Below, one piece after another: positions 6,842 to 14,583 of a stretch of DNA of 19,860 nucleotides (position 1 is the stretch's first letter; each line of letters starts with the position of its first letter). The notes under the pieces were generated by a model. That model was given only the letters and a program-made list of their open reading frames with translations. It made no database searches and had not been told where the DNA came from. Location of the stretch: NCBI GenBank assembly GCA_045654685.1, contig JAZONV010000037.1:1-19860 (forward strand), given 5' to 3'. Both the position numbers and the translations under genes were made by a program. Source of the stretch: RGIG1828 sp045654685. GTDB taxonomy: Bacteria > Bacillota > Clostridia > UMGS1810.

Positions 6842-8089
6842 TCACAGATTTTCTCTGTGTATGAGATGGGATAAAGATTCCACATATATATGACAGTTTT
6901 CGAGAATTTCATCCATGAATTTAAGCTCTGTTTCTTCTTTCACACCCACAACACGATATCCGTTATCCCAGGCAGTTTTCATTGTATGGTGTGCATCTTC
7001 AAAAACAGTAACGCTGTTTTTTGAAAGTTCCATTCTTTTGTAACATTCGTCATATATTTTAGATTCTCTTTTGGTTGTTCCAATTTCGGGACAGGTGAGA
7101 ACAAATTCAAACATATCATAAATTCCGAGTCTTTTGAGTGCAAGGATAACCTCATCTTTTTGTGATGCTGTGGCAATGCACATTTTTATTCCTTTTTCTT
7201 TGGCAAATTCCAAGAATTCCAAAGCACCGGGTTTGAGGGTTGCTTTTTCTTCATAAAGTTCTCTCACCATTTTTGTGGCATGTTCAAAAGCTTCATCCGA
7301 CGTTACGGGAAGGTCATAGGCTTCGCAAAGATAACCGCAGGCAATTTCAACGGTCATGGAACGGACTTCGCTTCTGATGTGGGGACTTGGGATTTTACCA
7401 TAGTGGGAAACAAGTCTTGCAGGGAAATTTTCATAAAAACTCATGGAATCCAAAAGTGTTCCGTCAAGGTCGAATATGAATCCTTTAGAGTCCATAATCC
7501 TTTGGGCAAGGGAATATTTGCAACCGCAAAAATCCTGACGATACATATTGAAATTCTTTGATATTTCGCAGGAACGCTTGTAGCCCTCTTTCTTTTTGAA
7601 GTCGGACACAAGATATCTGATGCCATATTTTTTTCCCAGGGATTCTCCAATGGAATTTAGCCTTTTGGCATCTTTCAGAGGAGAAACGGAAAGGGTTGTG
7701 GTGAAGAAATCAAACCCCTTTTCCTTGGCATATTTTGCGGAAGTTTCAAGGCGAAGCATGAAACACTCGGTACATCTTTTGCCGCCTTCGGGTTGGTTTT
7801 CAAAACCTTTAATATTTTTGGCAAATTCATTTTCGTCATAGGGGAGAGTTGCAAATTTGATGTTTTTCTCCGGCATAAATTCTTTGCAGAATCTTTCCTG
7901 CTCTCTTTGTCTTTTCAAAAATTCCGTTTCGGGAAAAATGTTGGGGTTATAGTAGAGAACGGTGACATCAAAATATTCACACAGTACCTCAAGCACACTG
8001 CTGGAGCAGGGTGCACAACAACTGTGAAGCAAAAGCGTGGGTTTACTCCTGAAATCTTTTATTAAACTTTTGTCAAAAAGTTCTTTCAT
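6842..8089 (-). CDS. queH: Fusion: epoxyqueuosine reductase QueH + HAD-family phosphatase
   Basis: 415 residues, about twice the length of QueH. Residues 1-195 are QueH (DUF208), which reduces epoxyqueuosine to queuosine in tRNA: LLHSCCAPCSS with C24/C25/C28, then KRCTEC (C106/C109), TTTLSVSPLKD, and DFCGC (C188/C190), the expected metal and redox cysteines. Residues about 203-415 form a HAD hydrolase: motif I FDLDGTLLDS (D207, D209), motif II CIATAS, a lysine after it, and motif IV FEDAHH, closest in style to beta-phosphoglucomutase/phosphoglycolate-phosphatase-like enzymes with a helical cap. The joint is uninterrupted in one frame. GAGGAATATATA precedes the ATG and the gene starts 10 bp after folT, so they form one unit. 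The HAD substrate is unknown; it may be unrelated to queuosine. Confidence 0.9.
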   Translation of the reverse strand: MKELFDKSLIKDFRSKPTLLLHSCCAPCSSSVLEVLCEYFDVTVLYYNPNIFPETEFLKRQREQERFCKEFMPEKNIKFATLPYDENEFAKNIKGFENQPEGGKRCTECFMLRLETSAKYAKEKGFDFFTTTLSVSPLKDAKRLNSIGESLGKKYGIRYLVSDFKKKEGYKRSCEISKNFNMYRQDFCGCKYSLAQRIMDSKGFIFDLDGTLLDSMSFYENFPARLVSHYGKIPSPHIRSEVRSMTVEIACGYLCEAYDLPVTSDEAFEHATKMVRELYEEKATLKPGALEFLEFAKEKGIKMCIATASQKDEVILALKRLGIYDMFEFVLTCPEIGTTKRESKIYDECYKRMELSKNSVTVFEDAHHTMKTAWDNGYRVVGVKEETELKFMDEILENCHIYVESLSHLIHRENL

Positions 8090-8099
8090 TATATATTCC

Positions 8100-8930
8100 T
8101 CATTTTATAGTTTTTCTTAAAACACTGATATATCTTGACAATGTGAATATTGCAACAAACTGAATTACCATATTAAGAAGTGCCGCAGGAGTACGCAGTA
8201 TGACTGCTGCATTATATGTCATGTTCAGAATAGGTGCTAAAAAGTAGGATGTGAGACCGAGGTTGAGAATAAAAATGTGAAATAGTATTGTAAATATTAC
8301 TTTCATCACGGTTTTATACCCTGTCCAGGAGTGAGCGCTGAAAAATACGAGACCATAGGTGAACCCGTAGAGAAATTCCACAAAGGTAATCTGGGGAATG
8401 AGACCTCCGCCGACGGGGCTTATTATAAATGCAATTACATCGGACAATGCCCCGACAAGACCGCCCCACAGGGGACCGAAAAGAGCGCCTGCAATGAATA
8501 TGGGAATGAATTTTGTTGTGATTTTAATTCCCGCTCCCACACGAAATGTTCCGTATATTCCAAGAACAACCGCAAGGGCAATGAGCATTGCCAATGTGCA
8601 CATTTGACGAACTCCGCCGGTTTTCAACGAAAAATTTACGTCAAAGCAGGAACACAAAAGTCCCAAAAGAAGTGTGGCAAGAAAGAGTCTTATGGCAAAA
8701 GACAGGTCAAGGGTGAGATTCAGAAACGATGACTTGAAAATCACCAAAAGGGAAATGTCATCTCTGAAAAAAGATGAATATATTTCTGCACCAAACAATA
8801 TCAAAAGTACAATAAGGGCACAAACAGATGTGCTTTTGTTATGGTTGAAAAGGCCTGTTTTCTTTCCAAGGTACAAAGATATGGCGCAGATGATGATTAC
8901 TTTTAGAACTGAAAATAGAATTTCCGGCAT
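8100..8930 (-). CDS. folT: Folate-type ECF transporter S component with extra N-terminal membrane region
   Basis: 276 residues of mostly hydrophobic sequence. From about residue 108 on it shows the folate-family ECF S component: LAMLIALAVVLGIYGTFRVGAGIKI, FIPIFIAGALFGPLWGGLVGALSDVIAFIISPVGG, then three more membrane helices. The S component binds folate in the membrane and docks on a shared ECF energising module, not present here. Typical proteins are about 170 residues; here roughly 105 residues with three predicted membrane segments (about 5-25, 34-57, 77-97) are added in front. Start is ATG 8928..8930, directly after a U-run, with the ribosome site GAGAGG inside a hairpin. A THF riboswitch upstream fits a folate role well. 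Confidence 0.85.
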   Translation of the reverse strand: MPEILFSVLKVIIICAISLYLGKKTGLFNHNKSTSVCALIVLLILFGAEIYSSFFRDDISLLVIFKSSFLNLTLDLSFAIRLFLATLLLGLLCSCFDVNFSLKTGGVRQMCTLAMLIALAVVLGIYGTFRVGAGIKITTKFIPIFIAGALFGPLWGGLVGALSDVIAFIISPVGGGLIPQITFVEFLYGFTYGLVFFSAHSWTGYKTVMKVIFTILFHIFILNLGLTSYFLAPILNMTYNAAVILRTPAALLNMVIQFVAIFTLSRYISVLRKTIK

Positions 8931-8931
8931 T

Positions 8932-8985
8932 AAAAAAACCTCTCTTTTATGCAGAAAGGCTGTTACTTAAAGGTGATGTAACAGC
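8932..8985 (-). promoter_or_regulatory. Riboswitch expression platform: two hairpins, the second covering the folT ribosome site
   Basis: Hairpin 1 pairs GCTGTTAC (8985..8978 on the minus strand) with GTAACAGC (8966..8959), perfect over 8 bp; its 5' arm is also the 3' strand of riboswitch helix P1, so the two are mutually exclusive. Hairpin 2 pairs CCUUUCU (8959..8953) with AGAGAGG (8945..8939; one G-U pair) and is followed by seven U residues, then the ATG. Hairpin 2 thus looks like an intrinsic terminator and also hides the GAGAGG ribosome site. Which function dominates is not clear. Confidence 0.65.
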
Positions 8986-9085
8986 GGATGAAAAATTGCA
9001 TCGCGGGGCGGATTTGAATCTGCCTCTTCGTTCGGCGACTATACTCCCATTCACCGACACTTTACGCACAATTTCTGCTCTGCTA
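8979..9085 (-). promoter_or_regulatory. Tetrahydrofolate (THF) riboswitch upstream of folT
   Basis: The minus strand carries the THF-I aptamer landmarks in order: GCAG-AGCA-GAAAUUG at the 5' side (P1, internal loop, P2), GCGUAAAGUG, GUGAAUGGGA (9054..9045), GUCG closed by UCGG/CCGA (P3), ACGAAG (9031..9026), and UGCA...CAUCCG before the closing CUGU. P1 pairs UAGCAG with CUGUUA. Known switches share GUGAAUGGGA, ACGAAG and the CAUCCG end. The gene directly downstream encodes a folate transporter component, the usual target. Confidence 0.88.
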
Positions 9086-9086
9086 A

Positions 9087-9125
9087 ATAATATGATACAC
9101 ACAGTATATCACAATACTGTGTGTA
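9087..9125 (-). promoter_or_regulatory. folT promoter within a 12-bp inverted repeat
   Basis: TTGTGA (9109..9114), 16 bp, TATTAT (9087..9092) reading leftward, placing the start near the first riboswitch bases. TACACACAGTAT (9096..9107) and its exact complement ATACTGTGTGTA (9114..9125) flank a 6-base gap and span the spacer and -35. The spacing suits a dimeric repressor, giving a second control besides the riboswitch. I do not recognise the operator family. No U-run follows, so a terminator for tatD is less likely. Confidence 0.6.
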
Positions 9126-9131
9126 TTTCTA

Positions 9132-9175
9132 TATATAAATTAAACAATTATTGGTTTTCAATTTTGATTTATATA
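9132..9175 (-). repeat. AT-rich inverted repeat after tatD
   Basis: TATATAAAT (9132..9140) and ATTTATATA (9167..9175) are exact complements with further weak pairing inside. It lies right beyond the tatD stop and may help 3' end formation or stability; there is no G/C-rich stem or clear U-run. Confidence 0.35.
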
Positions 9176-9176
9176 A

Positions 9177-9938
9177 TCATTTTATTTCATACACTCTCAA
9201 TGCATTTTCGAAGGTGATGTTTTCGATGGTTTCCAAATCCTCGCCACGTACCAATGCAAGGGTTTTTGCAACCTCTCTCACATAGGCAGGCTGATTTCTT
9301 TTTCCGCGATAGGGGACGGGGGAAAGATAGGGGGAGTCAGTTTCGGTGAGCATTCTGTCTGCGGGTACATACTTTGCAACCTCAAGAGCCGTATTTGCAT
9401 TTTTGAATGTGAGAGGTCCTGCAAGTGAAATGAAAAATCCCATATCAAGAAGAATTTTTGCAGATTCCTTACTGCCTGAATAGCAGTGAATGATACCTCT
9501 TGCATTTTTGTGACACTTCAGAATGTCAATGGTGTCTGCCATTGCATCTCTCGTGTGTACGGTTATGGGGATGTTTATTTCTTCAGACAGGGAAAGCTGA
9601 CGGTCAAACCAATGTCTCTGATTCTCTCTTTTGGAATTGTCATAATAGTAGTCAAGACCAATTTCCCCAAGGGCAACAACCTTTTCTTCTTTGCAAAGAT
9701 TTCTCAGTGTGTCCATATCGGATTCTTTCAGAGAATCTGTATCGTGCGGGTGAACCCCCACAGCAGCATATACATAATTGTATTTTTTTGCAAGTTCAAC
9801 AGCACCAATACTGCTTTCAATGTCATATCCAATTTCGCAATATGCTCCCACACCGTTTTCATGAAGTGCAGTTATTATTTCGTCTCTTTCGCCATCAAAT
9901 CTTTCATCAAGAAGATGGGCATGTGTATCAAAAAGCAT
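9177..9938 (-). CDS. tatD: TatD-family metal-dependent hydrolase (DNase)
   Basis: 253 residues from the ATG at 9936..9938, which has AGGAGG 5 bases upstream. The frame is open 22 codons further up, but that extension overlaps the preceding gene and has no ribosome site, so it is rejected. TIM-barrel amidohydrolase motifs are visible: LFDTHAHL (H6, H8), ALGEIGLDYYYD, PITVHTRDA, GIIHCYSG and TETDSPYLSP (metal aspartate). TatD enzymes are cytoplasmic Mg-dependent 3'-5' nucleases/hydrolases. It is the last gene of the seven-gene operon, 8 bp after the dehydrogenase. Confidence 0.95.
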   Translation of the reverse strand: MLFDTHAHLLDERFDGERDEIITALHENGVGAYCEIGYDIESSIGAVELAKKYNYVYAAVGVHPHDTDSLKESDMDTLRNLCKEEKVVALGEIGLDYYYDNSKRENQRHWFDRQLSLSEEINIPITVHTRDAMADTIDILKCHKNARGIIHCYSGSKESAKILLDMGFFISLAGPLTFKNANTALEVAKYVPADRMLTETDSPYLSPVPYRGKRNQPAYVREVAKTLALVRGEDLETIENITFENALRVYEIK

Positions 9939-9946
9939 ATTTCCTC

Positions 9947-10897
9947 CTATATGTCCAGTCTGTTTCTTGTTCCGCCTGAATTGAAACTGTCTATATTTTT
10001 GCAAATCTCATCAAGGCATCTCACTCTTGCTTCATATGCACCCCATGCCATATGAGGTGTGAGGCAAACATTTGGAAGATGCATAATTTCAGAAAAGGGG
10101 TGGTCTTCGTCAAAGGGTTCTTTTGAGAATACATCACATCCGAAAGCTCCGATAGTTCCGCTTTTTACAGCATCGGCAACAGCTTTTTCGTCTGTCACCA
10201 AACCTCTTGCCACGTTTACTAAAATCACGTTTTTCTTCATCATGGAAAGTCTTTTTTGATTTATAAGATGGCGTGTGTCATCTGTGAGAGGGGTGTGAAC
10301 TGTGATAATATCGGATTCTTTGCAAAGGGTGTCTATGTCAGCGTTTTCATATTCTTCAGACGGAGTTCTTTTATTGACTAAAACTCTGCACCCAAAAGCC
10401 TCTGCCACTTTTGCAACTCTTTTTCCTATGTTCCCAAGTCCCACAATGCCCCAGTTTTTTCCCATGAGTTCGTTGTAGATTGGTACAAGATAGTTTGCAA
10501 CACCGCCCTTTGTGTAGTCACCCGAGGTGACATGAGCTGAAAATTCGCTGATACGACAGGCAAGATTCAGAACAAGGGCAATGGTCAGTTGTGCAACAGA
10601 ATCGGTGGAATAGCCCACTACATTGCAAAGTGCAATTGAATGTTTTTTGCAGTAGTCTATGTCCACATTATCAAAGCCCGTTGCAAAAAGGCATATCAAT
10701 TTCACTTTTCCCGGATCGGGCAAAGTGTTTTCGTTGATTTTAACTTTATTTATAATAAGGATTTCGCTGTCCATGCAATGAGATGGGGTTTCTTCTTGTG
10801 TGGTTGAAGAATGAATTTCAACATCTCCGTAATTTTTGAGGACGGATAAATCAAGGTCATCACCAAGAGTTGATGAGTCCAGAACGGATATTTTCAT
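9947..10897 (-). CDS. D-isomer-specific 2-hydroxyacid dehydrogenase (glycerate dehydrogenase-like)
   Basis: 316 residues, usual length. The NAD-binding Rossmann motif GLGNIG (G153-x-G155-xx-G158) lies in the middle, with the substrate-binding lid from both ends. Catalytic residues: R231 (VNVARGL), E260 (FSKEPF) and H282 (TPHMAW). It reduces a 2-keto acid to a D-2-hydroxy acid with NAD(P)H or the reverse; glyoxylate/hydroxypyruvate-like substrates are most likely but cannot be read from the sequence. AAAGGATG precedes the ATG. It sits 18 bp after the aminopeptidase gene and 8 bp before tatD. Confidence 0.92.
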   Translation of the reverse strand: MKISVLDSSTLGDDLDLSVLKNYGDVEIHSSTTQEETPSHCMDSEILIINKVKINENTLPDPGKVKLICLFATGFDNVDIDYCKKHSIALCNVVGYSTDSVAQLTIALVLNLACRISEFSAHVTSGDYTKGGVANYLVPIYNELMGKNWGIVGLGNIGKRVAKVAEAFGCRVLVNKRTPSEEYENADIDTLCKESDIITVHTPLTDDTRHLINQKRLSMMKKNVILVNVARGLVTDEKAVADAVKSGTIGAFGCDVFSKEPFDEDHPFSEIMHLPNVCLTPHMAWGAYEARVRCLDEICKNIDSFNSGGTRNRLDI

Positions 10898-10915
10898 GTG
10901 GGCACATCCTTTCGT

Positions 10916-11962
10916 CTATTTGCAAATTATTAGTTCTTTTGGGGATTTTGTCAGGATTATTGCGTTTTCTTTGTCAACAACTACCATATCTTCAATTCTG
11001 ACTCCGCAAAGTCCGGGGATGTATATTCCCGGTTCAACAGTTACAACATTTCCTTTTTTGAGTTCTTTTTCATTTCGGGGAGAAAGGTTAGGACTTTCGT
11101 GGATTTCAAGCCCAACACTATGACCGAGAGAATGAGCGAATGAACTGGGATAGAGGGAGTCGATATAGTCTCTTGCAATCTTGTCAACATCACATGCACG
11201 CACGCCTTCTCTTATGGCTTTAATTCCATCTTTCTGGGCTTTGAGAACAGTTTCATATATTTTCCTTTTTTCATCACTAACATCACCCACAGCCACAGTA
11301 CGGGTCATGTCACTCATATATCCCATATATACAGCCCCAAAGTCCATAACCACAAGATCGCCTTTTTTCAATGGTCTGTCCGATGGAATGGCGTGGGGGA
11401 GGCTTCCGCGTTCGCCGGCGGCAACAATGGTTGAAAAAGACGGGGACTCTGCTCCGTTTTTCTTCATGAAACAGTCGATTTCTGTACTGACTTCTTTTTC
11501 TGTCATGCCTTCCTTTATATATGAGCATATGTGTGTAAATGCCATGTCGGAAATTTTCACAGCTTTTTTTATATATTCAATTTCATTTTCGTCCTTGATT
11601 TCTCTTAAAGAGGAAATAAGTTCACCAACGGGAACGAGATTTGCCGCCTGTTGAGAGATTTTTTGATAGTAGGAATATGTTACGAAAGTATCTTCAAATC
11701 CCAGATTTTCCGAGGAAGACACAAAATCTGATATTTTAACCTTTGTTATATCCATAACCTGAAAATCAGGGCAGGCAGATTCTGCATATTCTGTATATCT
11801 TGAATCTGTTGCAAGAATTAAGCCTGCATTCCCCACTATGAGATATCCTTCGCCCTGATAAAAATTTGAAAGATAATACATGTTTTTGGGATCGGTTATG
11901 AGGATATTGTCCAAACCTATATTTTTCATGGAATCAAGCAGTTTTTCTAATCTGATATTCAT
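10916..11962 (-). CDS. M24B metallopeptidase, Xaa-Pro aminopeptidase/dipeptidase
   Basis: 348 residues, typical of the short prolidase-like branch. The N-terminal creatinase-type domain occupies about 1-125 (ILITDPKNMYYLSNF) and the pita-bread catalytic domain the rest. All five dinuclear-metal ligands are seen: D207 (VMDFGA), D218 (MSDMTRT), H281 (LGHSVG), E310 (VEPGIYIP) and E324 (RIEDMV). It removes N-terminal residues before proline or splits Xaa-Pro dipeptides in the cytoplasm; which of these cannot be decided. GAGGT precedes the ATG, which is 8 bp after the nth stop, indicating co-transcription. Confidence 0.93.
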   Translation of the reverse strand: MNIRLEKLLDSMKNIGLDNILITDPKNMYYLSNFYQGEGYLIVGNAGLILATDSRYTEYAESACPDFQVMDITKVKISDFVSSSENLGFEDTFVTYSYYQKISQQAANLVPVGELISSLREIKDENEIEYIKKAVKISDMAFTHICSYIKEGMTEKEVSTEIDCFMKKNGAESPSFSTIVAAGERGSLPHAIPSDRPLKKGDLVVMDFGAVYMGYMSDMTRTVAVGDVSDEKRKIYETVLKAQKDGIKAIREGVRACDVDKIARDYIDSLYPSSFAHSLGHSVGLEIHESPNLSPRNEKELKKGNVVTVEPGIYIPGLCGVRIEDMVVVDKENAIILTKSPKELIICK

Positions 11963-11970
11963 AAATTACC

Positions 11971-12612
11971 TCACAGGAACTTTTTGACATTTTTCTTCTT
12001 ACATACATCAGCTATAGGGCATAGGCTGCATTTGGGAAGTCTTGCATCGCATATTGCTCTTCCGTGATACACAAGCTGATGGCAAAATCTTGTCTGATAG
12101 TCATCGGGAACAATTTTCCTCAGTGCAAATTCAATTTTTACGGGATCCTTTTCTGCTACAAGTCCGATTCGGTTTGTAAGACGGATTGCATGAGTGTCTA
12201 TCACAAGGGATGGTTTGCCGTACACATCTCCCAAAATGAGATTTGCGGTTTTTCTGCCAACCCCTTCAAGGGTCAGAAGGCCATCCATGTCAGAGGGGAT
12301 TTCGCCTTGAAAATCGCTCAAAATCCTTTTGGAGGAAGCAATTATATTTTTTCCCTTGTTTCTGTAAAATCCGCAGGATTTTATGAGATCGCAAAGTTCG
12401 TCTTCACGAGCATTTGCAAAATCTTCAACATTTTTGTATTTTTCGAAAAGTGCAGGTGTTACAAGATTCACCCTTGCATCTGTACATTGGGCAGAAAGTT
12501 GTACTGCAACAAGAAGTTGATGAGGAGTTTCAAAATCAAGAGAGCATTTTGCATCTTCATAGACTTTGTCGAAGACTTCTTGGATTCTTTGTATAATTTC
12601 TTTCTTCTTCAT
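11971..12612 (-). CDS. nth: Endonuclease III (DNA glycosylase/AP lyase)
   Basis: 213 residues, standard length. It removes oxidised pyrimidines and cuts at the abasic site in base-excision repair. Visible: LLVAVQLSAQCTD near the start, the helix-hairpin-helix LEGVGRKTANLIL with catalytic K121, VIDTHAIRL with catalytic D139, and the 4Fe-4S cluster C188-X6-C195-X2-C198-X5-C204. AGGGGGTG stands 5 bases before the ATG. It follows cdaR after about 100 non-coding bases, the widest gap in this operon, where an imperfect hairpin (TAGGG/CCCTA, about 12675..12700) lacks a U-run. Confidence 0.97.
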   Translation of the reverse strand: MKKKEIIQRIQEVFDKVYEDAKCSLDFETPHQLLVAVQLSAQCTDARVNLVTPALFEKYKNVEDFANAREDELCDLIKSCGFYRNKGKNIIASSKRILSDFQGEIPSDMDGLLTLEGVGRKTANLILGDVYGKPSLVIDTHAIRLTNRIGLVAEKDPVKIEFALRKIVPDDYQTRFCHQLVYHGRAICDARLPKCSLCPIADVCKKKNVKKFL

Positions 12613-12714
12613 TCAAACACCCCCTGATGCAGATTTTTTGAAGCATAAAAAGAATTGGTATGAATCTTTTGGCTGTAGGGTATGTCAAAGCATATTCCCC
12701 TATGGCAAAAATTT

Positions 12715-13734
12715 CTATTTTACAACAGCTTTGATATCAACAGAAGGAACCTCAATATATTCCACGTTACTTGCAAGTTTTGCCGCTTTAACGGCCTTTA
12801 GGGTTTTATCCGAGTATATATCAGACACATCTATTTCTTCTGTATAAACTGTTTTATCGCCACTCAAATATTTTTCGAGGGCTTCTTGTGTGCCTCTGAG
12901 TTTGACGGTCATTTCTATTCCGGCAGAGTCTTTTCCTGATTCGGAAATGCAGGAAAGTGTAACCGTCTGACCGTTACTGTTTTCTTTTTTCTCTCCTTTG
13001 TATTTTGGAGCAAGAGTGATTTTCACGTCTTTTTGGGTGTAGATACCGAAATTGACTTTCACATATTCCACGCTTTTGGTAAATTGACTCGGGTCAATCT
13101 TTGTGCCGCTTGCATCTTCAAAAACAATGAGAAGACTCTTTTCGGAATCTGTTACGGAAAGTGATGAATGGTCAAGCTCTATATATGCTCTGCTTACGGA
13201 TTTTACCACATCCATAGGTCCTGTAATTTTAACCTTTTCAGTTTTCACATTAAGATTTTCGATTTCGTATCCCTGGGGAAGTTTTCCCTTTTCGACAAGT
13301 TCAACATCCAAATCTGCCTGGGTGATGGTGTCAACGGAAAACTTAAGTGTTGCAGGGGTTATTTGTGTTATAACAACCGATGGTATTTCGGTTTCAACTT
13401 CGGGTTTGAGGGTGAAACTGCCTGCTTTGTCAACAGTTATCATGTTGAGAGTGCATAAAAGATCTGTAGCACGAACTGATGATACGGAGCTTCTGTTTCC
13501 TTTGATTTTCACATCAACGGTCATTGTTCCGTTTGTAAGAGCCTGATATTCACCTTTTATCTTAAGGCTTCCTTCATCAAAAAGACGGCTGACATTTGTG
13601 CATGTGACGGGAACATTTTTGACCCACATCTCATATGTTGGGCGAACTTCATACACAACGTATACCCATAGAAGTATGGAAAGCACCAAAGACAAAATTG
13701 CATAAAATGTGTTGGATTTCAAAAATTGTCTCAT
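12715..13734 (-). CDS. cdaR: CdaR, YbbR-domain regulator of diadenylate cyclase
   Basis: 339 residues from the ATG at 13732..13734, which overlaps the cdaA stop as ATGA; the longer frame from 13752 overlaps cdaA by 22 bp and is less likely. One N-terminal membrane helix (about 7-26, TFYAILSLVLSILLWVYVVY) anchors it, with an outside part of about three or four YbbR repeats recognisable by recurring V-x-V-x-(L/I)-x-G strands such as VDVKIKGNR, VKITGPMDVV and MTVKLRGTQ. CdaR binds CdaA and modulates c-di-AMP synthesis. Translational coupling with cdaA fits. The glmM gene often found next is absent. Confidence 0.93.
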   Translation of the reverse strand: MRQFLKSNTFYAILSLVLSILLWVYVVYEVRPTYEMWVKNVPVTCTNVSRLFDEGSLKIKGEYQALTNGTMTVDVKIKGNRSSVSSVRATDLLCTLNMITVDKAGSFTLKPEVETEIPSVVITQITPATLKFSVDTITQADLDVELVEKGKLPQGYEIENLNVKTEKVKITGPMDVVKSVSRAYIELDHSSLSVTDSEKSLLIVFEDASGTKIDPSQFTKSVEYVKVNFGIYTQKDVKITLAPKYKGEKKENSNGQTVTLSCISESGKDSAGIEMTVKLRGTQEALEKYLSGDKTVYTEEIDVSDIYSDKTLKAVKAAKLASNVEYIEVPSVDIKAVVK

Positions 13735-14570
13735 TTTTTCTTCACCGCCCATGAAAAGATTTTTTCTTTTGTTCCTTTTTCGGAAGGTTTGTCTGAATCG
13801 AGAATGGTATTGATTTCTCTTTTCAATGATGCAGGAGTATAGTCTCTTTTTATACTTCCGTTAAGAGCCATTGAAATTGTTCCTGTTTCTTCCGATACTG
13901 CAATGGCAATGCAGTCAGTCACTTCAGAAATACCGATAGCCGCTCTGTGTCTTGTTCCCAGTTCCTTCGAAAAACTGTTGTTCTGGGTGAGGGGAAGGAA
14001 GCAAGCCGCAGCCTTTATGCGGTTGTCACCGATTACAACTGCCCCATCATGAAGGGGGGTGTTTGGAACAAAGAGATTCACCAAAAGAGCCTGACTTATG
14101 TGAGAGTCAAGTCTCACACCGCTTGCCATGATGTCACCGAGTTTAGTGGAACGTTCAATCAAAATCAGAGCACCTGTTTTTGTTGCCGCGAGTTTTGCAA
14201 CTGCCGTGCATATTTCTCCCACATCATTTACCTCTTCATCATCATTTATTTTCACAAACTTCCAAAAGGTTGTGGTTCCCACTTTTTCAAGGGCACGACG
14301 AAGTTCCGGCTGAAATACAATCAGCACCGCAATAAGTCCAATCTGGAGAGTGTTTTCCAACAGATAGTTTACAGCATTGAGTTGAAGTACACTTGATACA
14401 TACATAAAAGCAACAAGGAGAAGAATTCCCTTTATGAGGGTGGATGCTCTTGTTTCTTTGATAAGTTTTATGCCGTTATAGATAACAAGGGCAACTATCA
14501 CAATATCAATTATGTCTCTTAATTTGATAATTTTGAGATTATCAAAAACTGTCATAAAAAAGTTTTCCAC
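13731..14570 (-). CDS. cdaA: Diadenylate cyclase CdaA (membrane-bound)
   Basis: 279 residues from a GTG at 14568..14570, chosen because GAGGTG lies 7 bases before it; an in-frame ATG five codons on is possible. Three membrane helices fill about 20-85, then the DisA_N catalytic domain with DGA (175-177, LHDGAVVI) and RHR (207-209, GTRHRAA), both needed to make c-di-AMP from two ATP. The product controls potassium and osmolyte uptake and cell-wall balance in Firmicutes. It starts 13 bp after the RNA methyltransferase gene and overlaps cdaR by 4 bp, so the three are co-transcribed. Confidence 0.97.
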   Translation of the reverse strand: MENFFMTVFDNLKIIKLRDIIDIVIVALVIYNGIKLIKETRASTLIKGILLLVAFMYVSSVLQLNAVNYLLENTLQIGLIAVLIVFQPELRRALEKVGTTTFWKFVKINDDEEVNDVGEICTAVAKLAATKTGALILIERSTKLGDIMASGVRLDSHISQALLVNLFVPNTPLHDGAVVIGDNRIKAAACFLPLTQNNSFSKELGTRHRAAIGISEVTDCIAIAVSEETGTISMALNGSIKRDYTPASLKREINTILDSDKPSEKGTKEKIFSWAVKKK

Positions 14571-14583
14571 TACATTTCACCTC

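Noticed and set aside
8331..8732. 133-residue plus-strand open frame
   Set aside because: Antisense to folT, cysteine and lysine rich low-complexity product, no ribosome site.
8986..9055. Possible tRNA, because GGCAGATTCAAATCCGCC on the minus strand looks like a T-arm
   Set aside because: No cloverleaf can be closed and the T-stem does not pair well. The stretch fits the THF riboswitch and its position upstream of folT.
9486..10055. 189-residue plus-strand open frame
   Set aside because: Antisense to tatD and the dehydrogenase, both with clear catalytic motifs.
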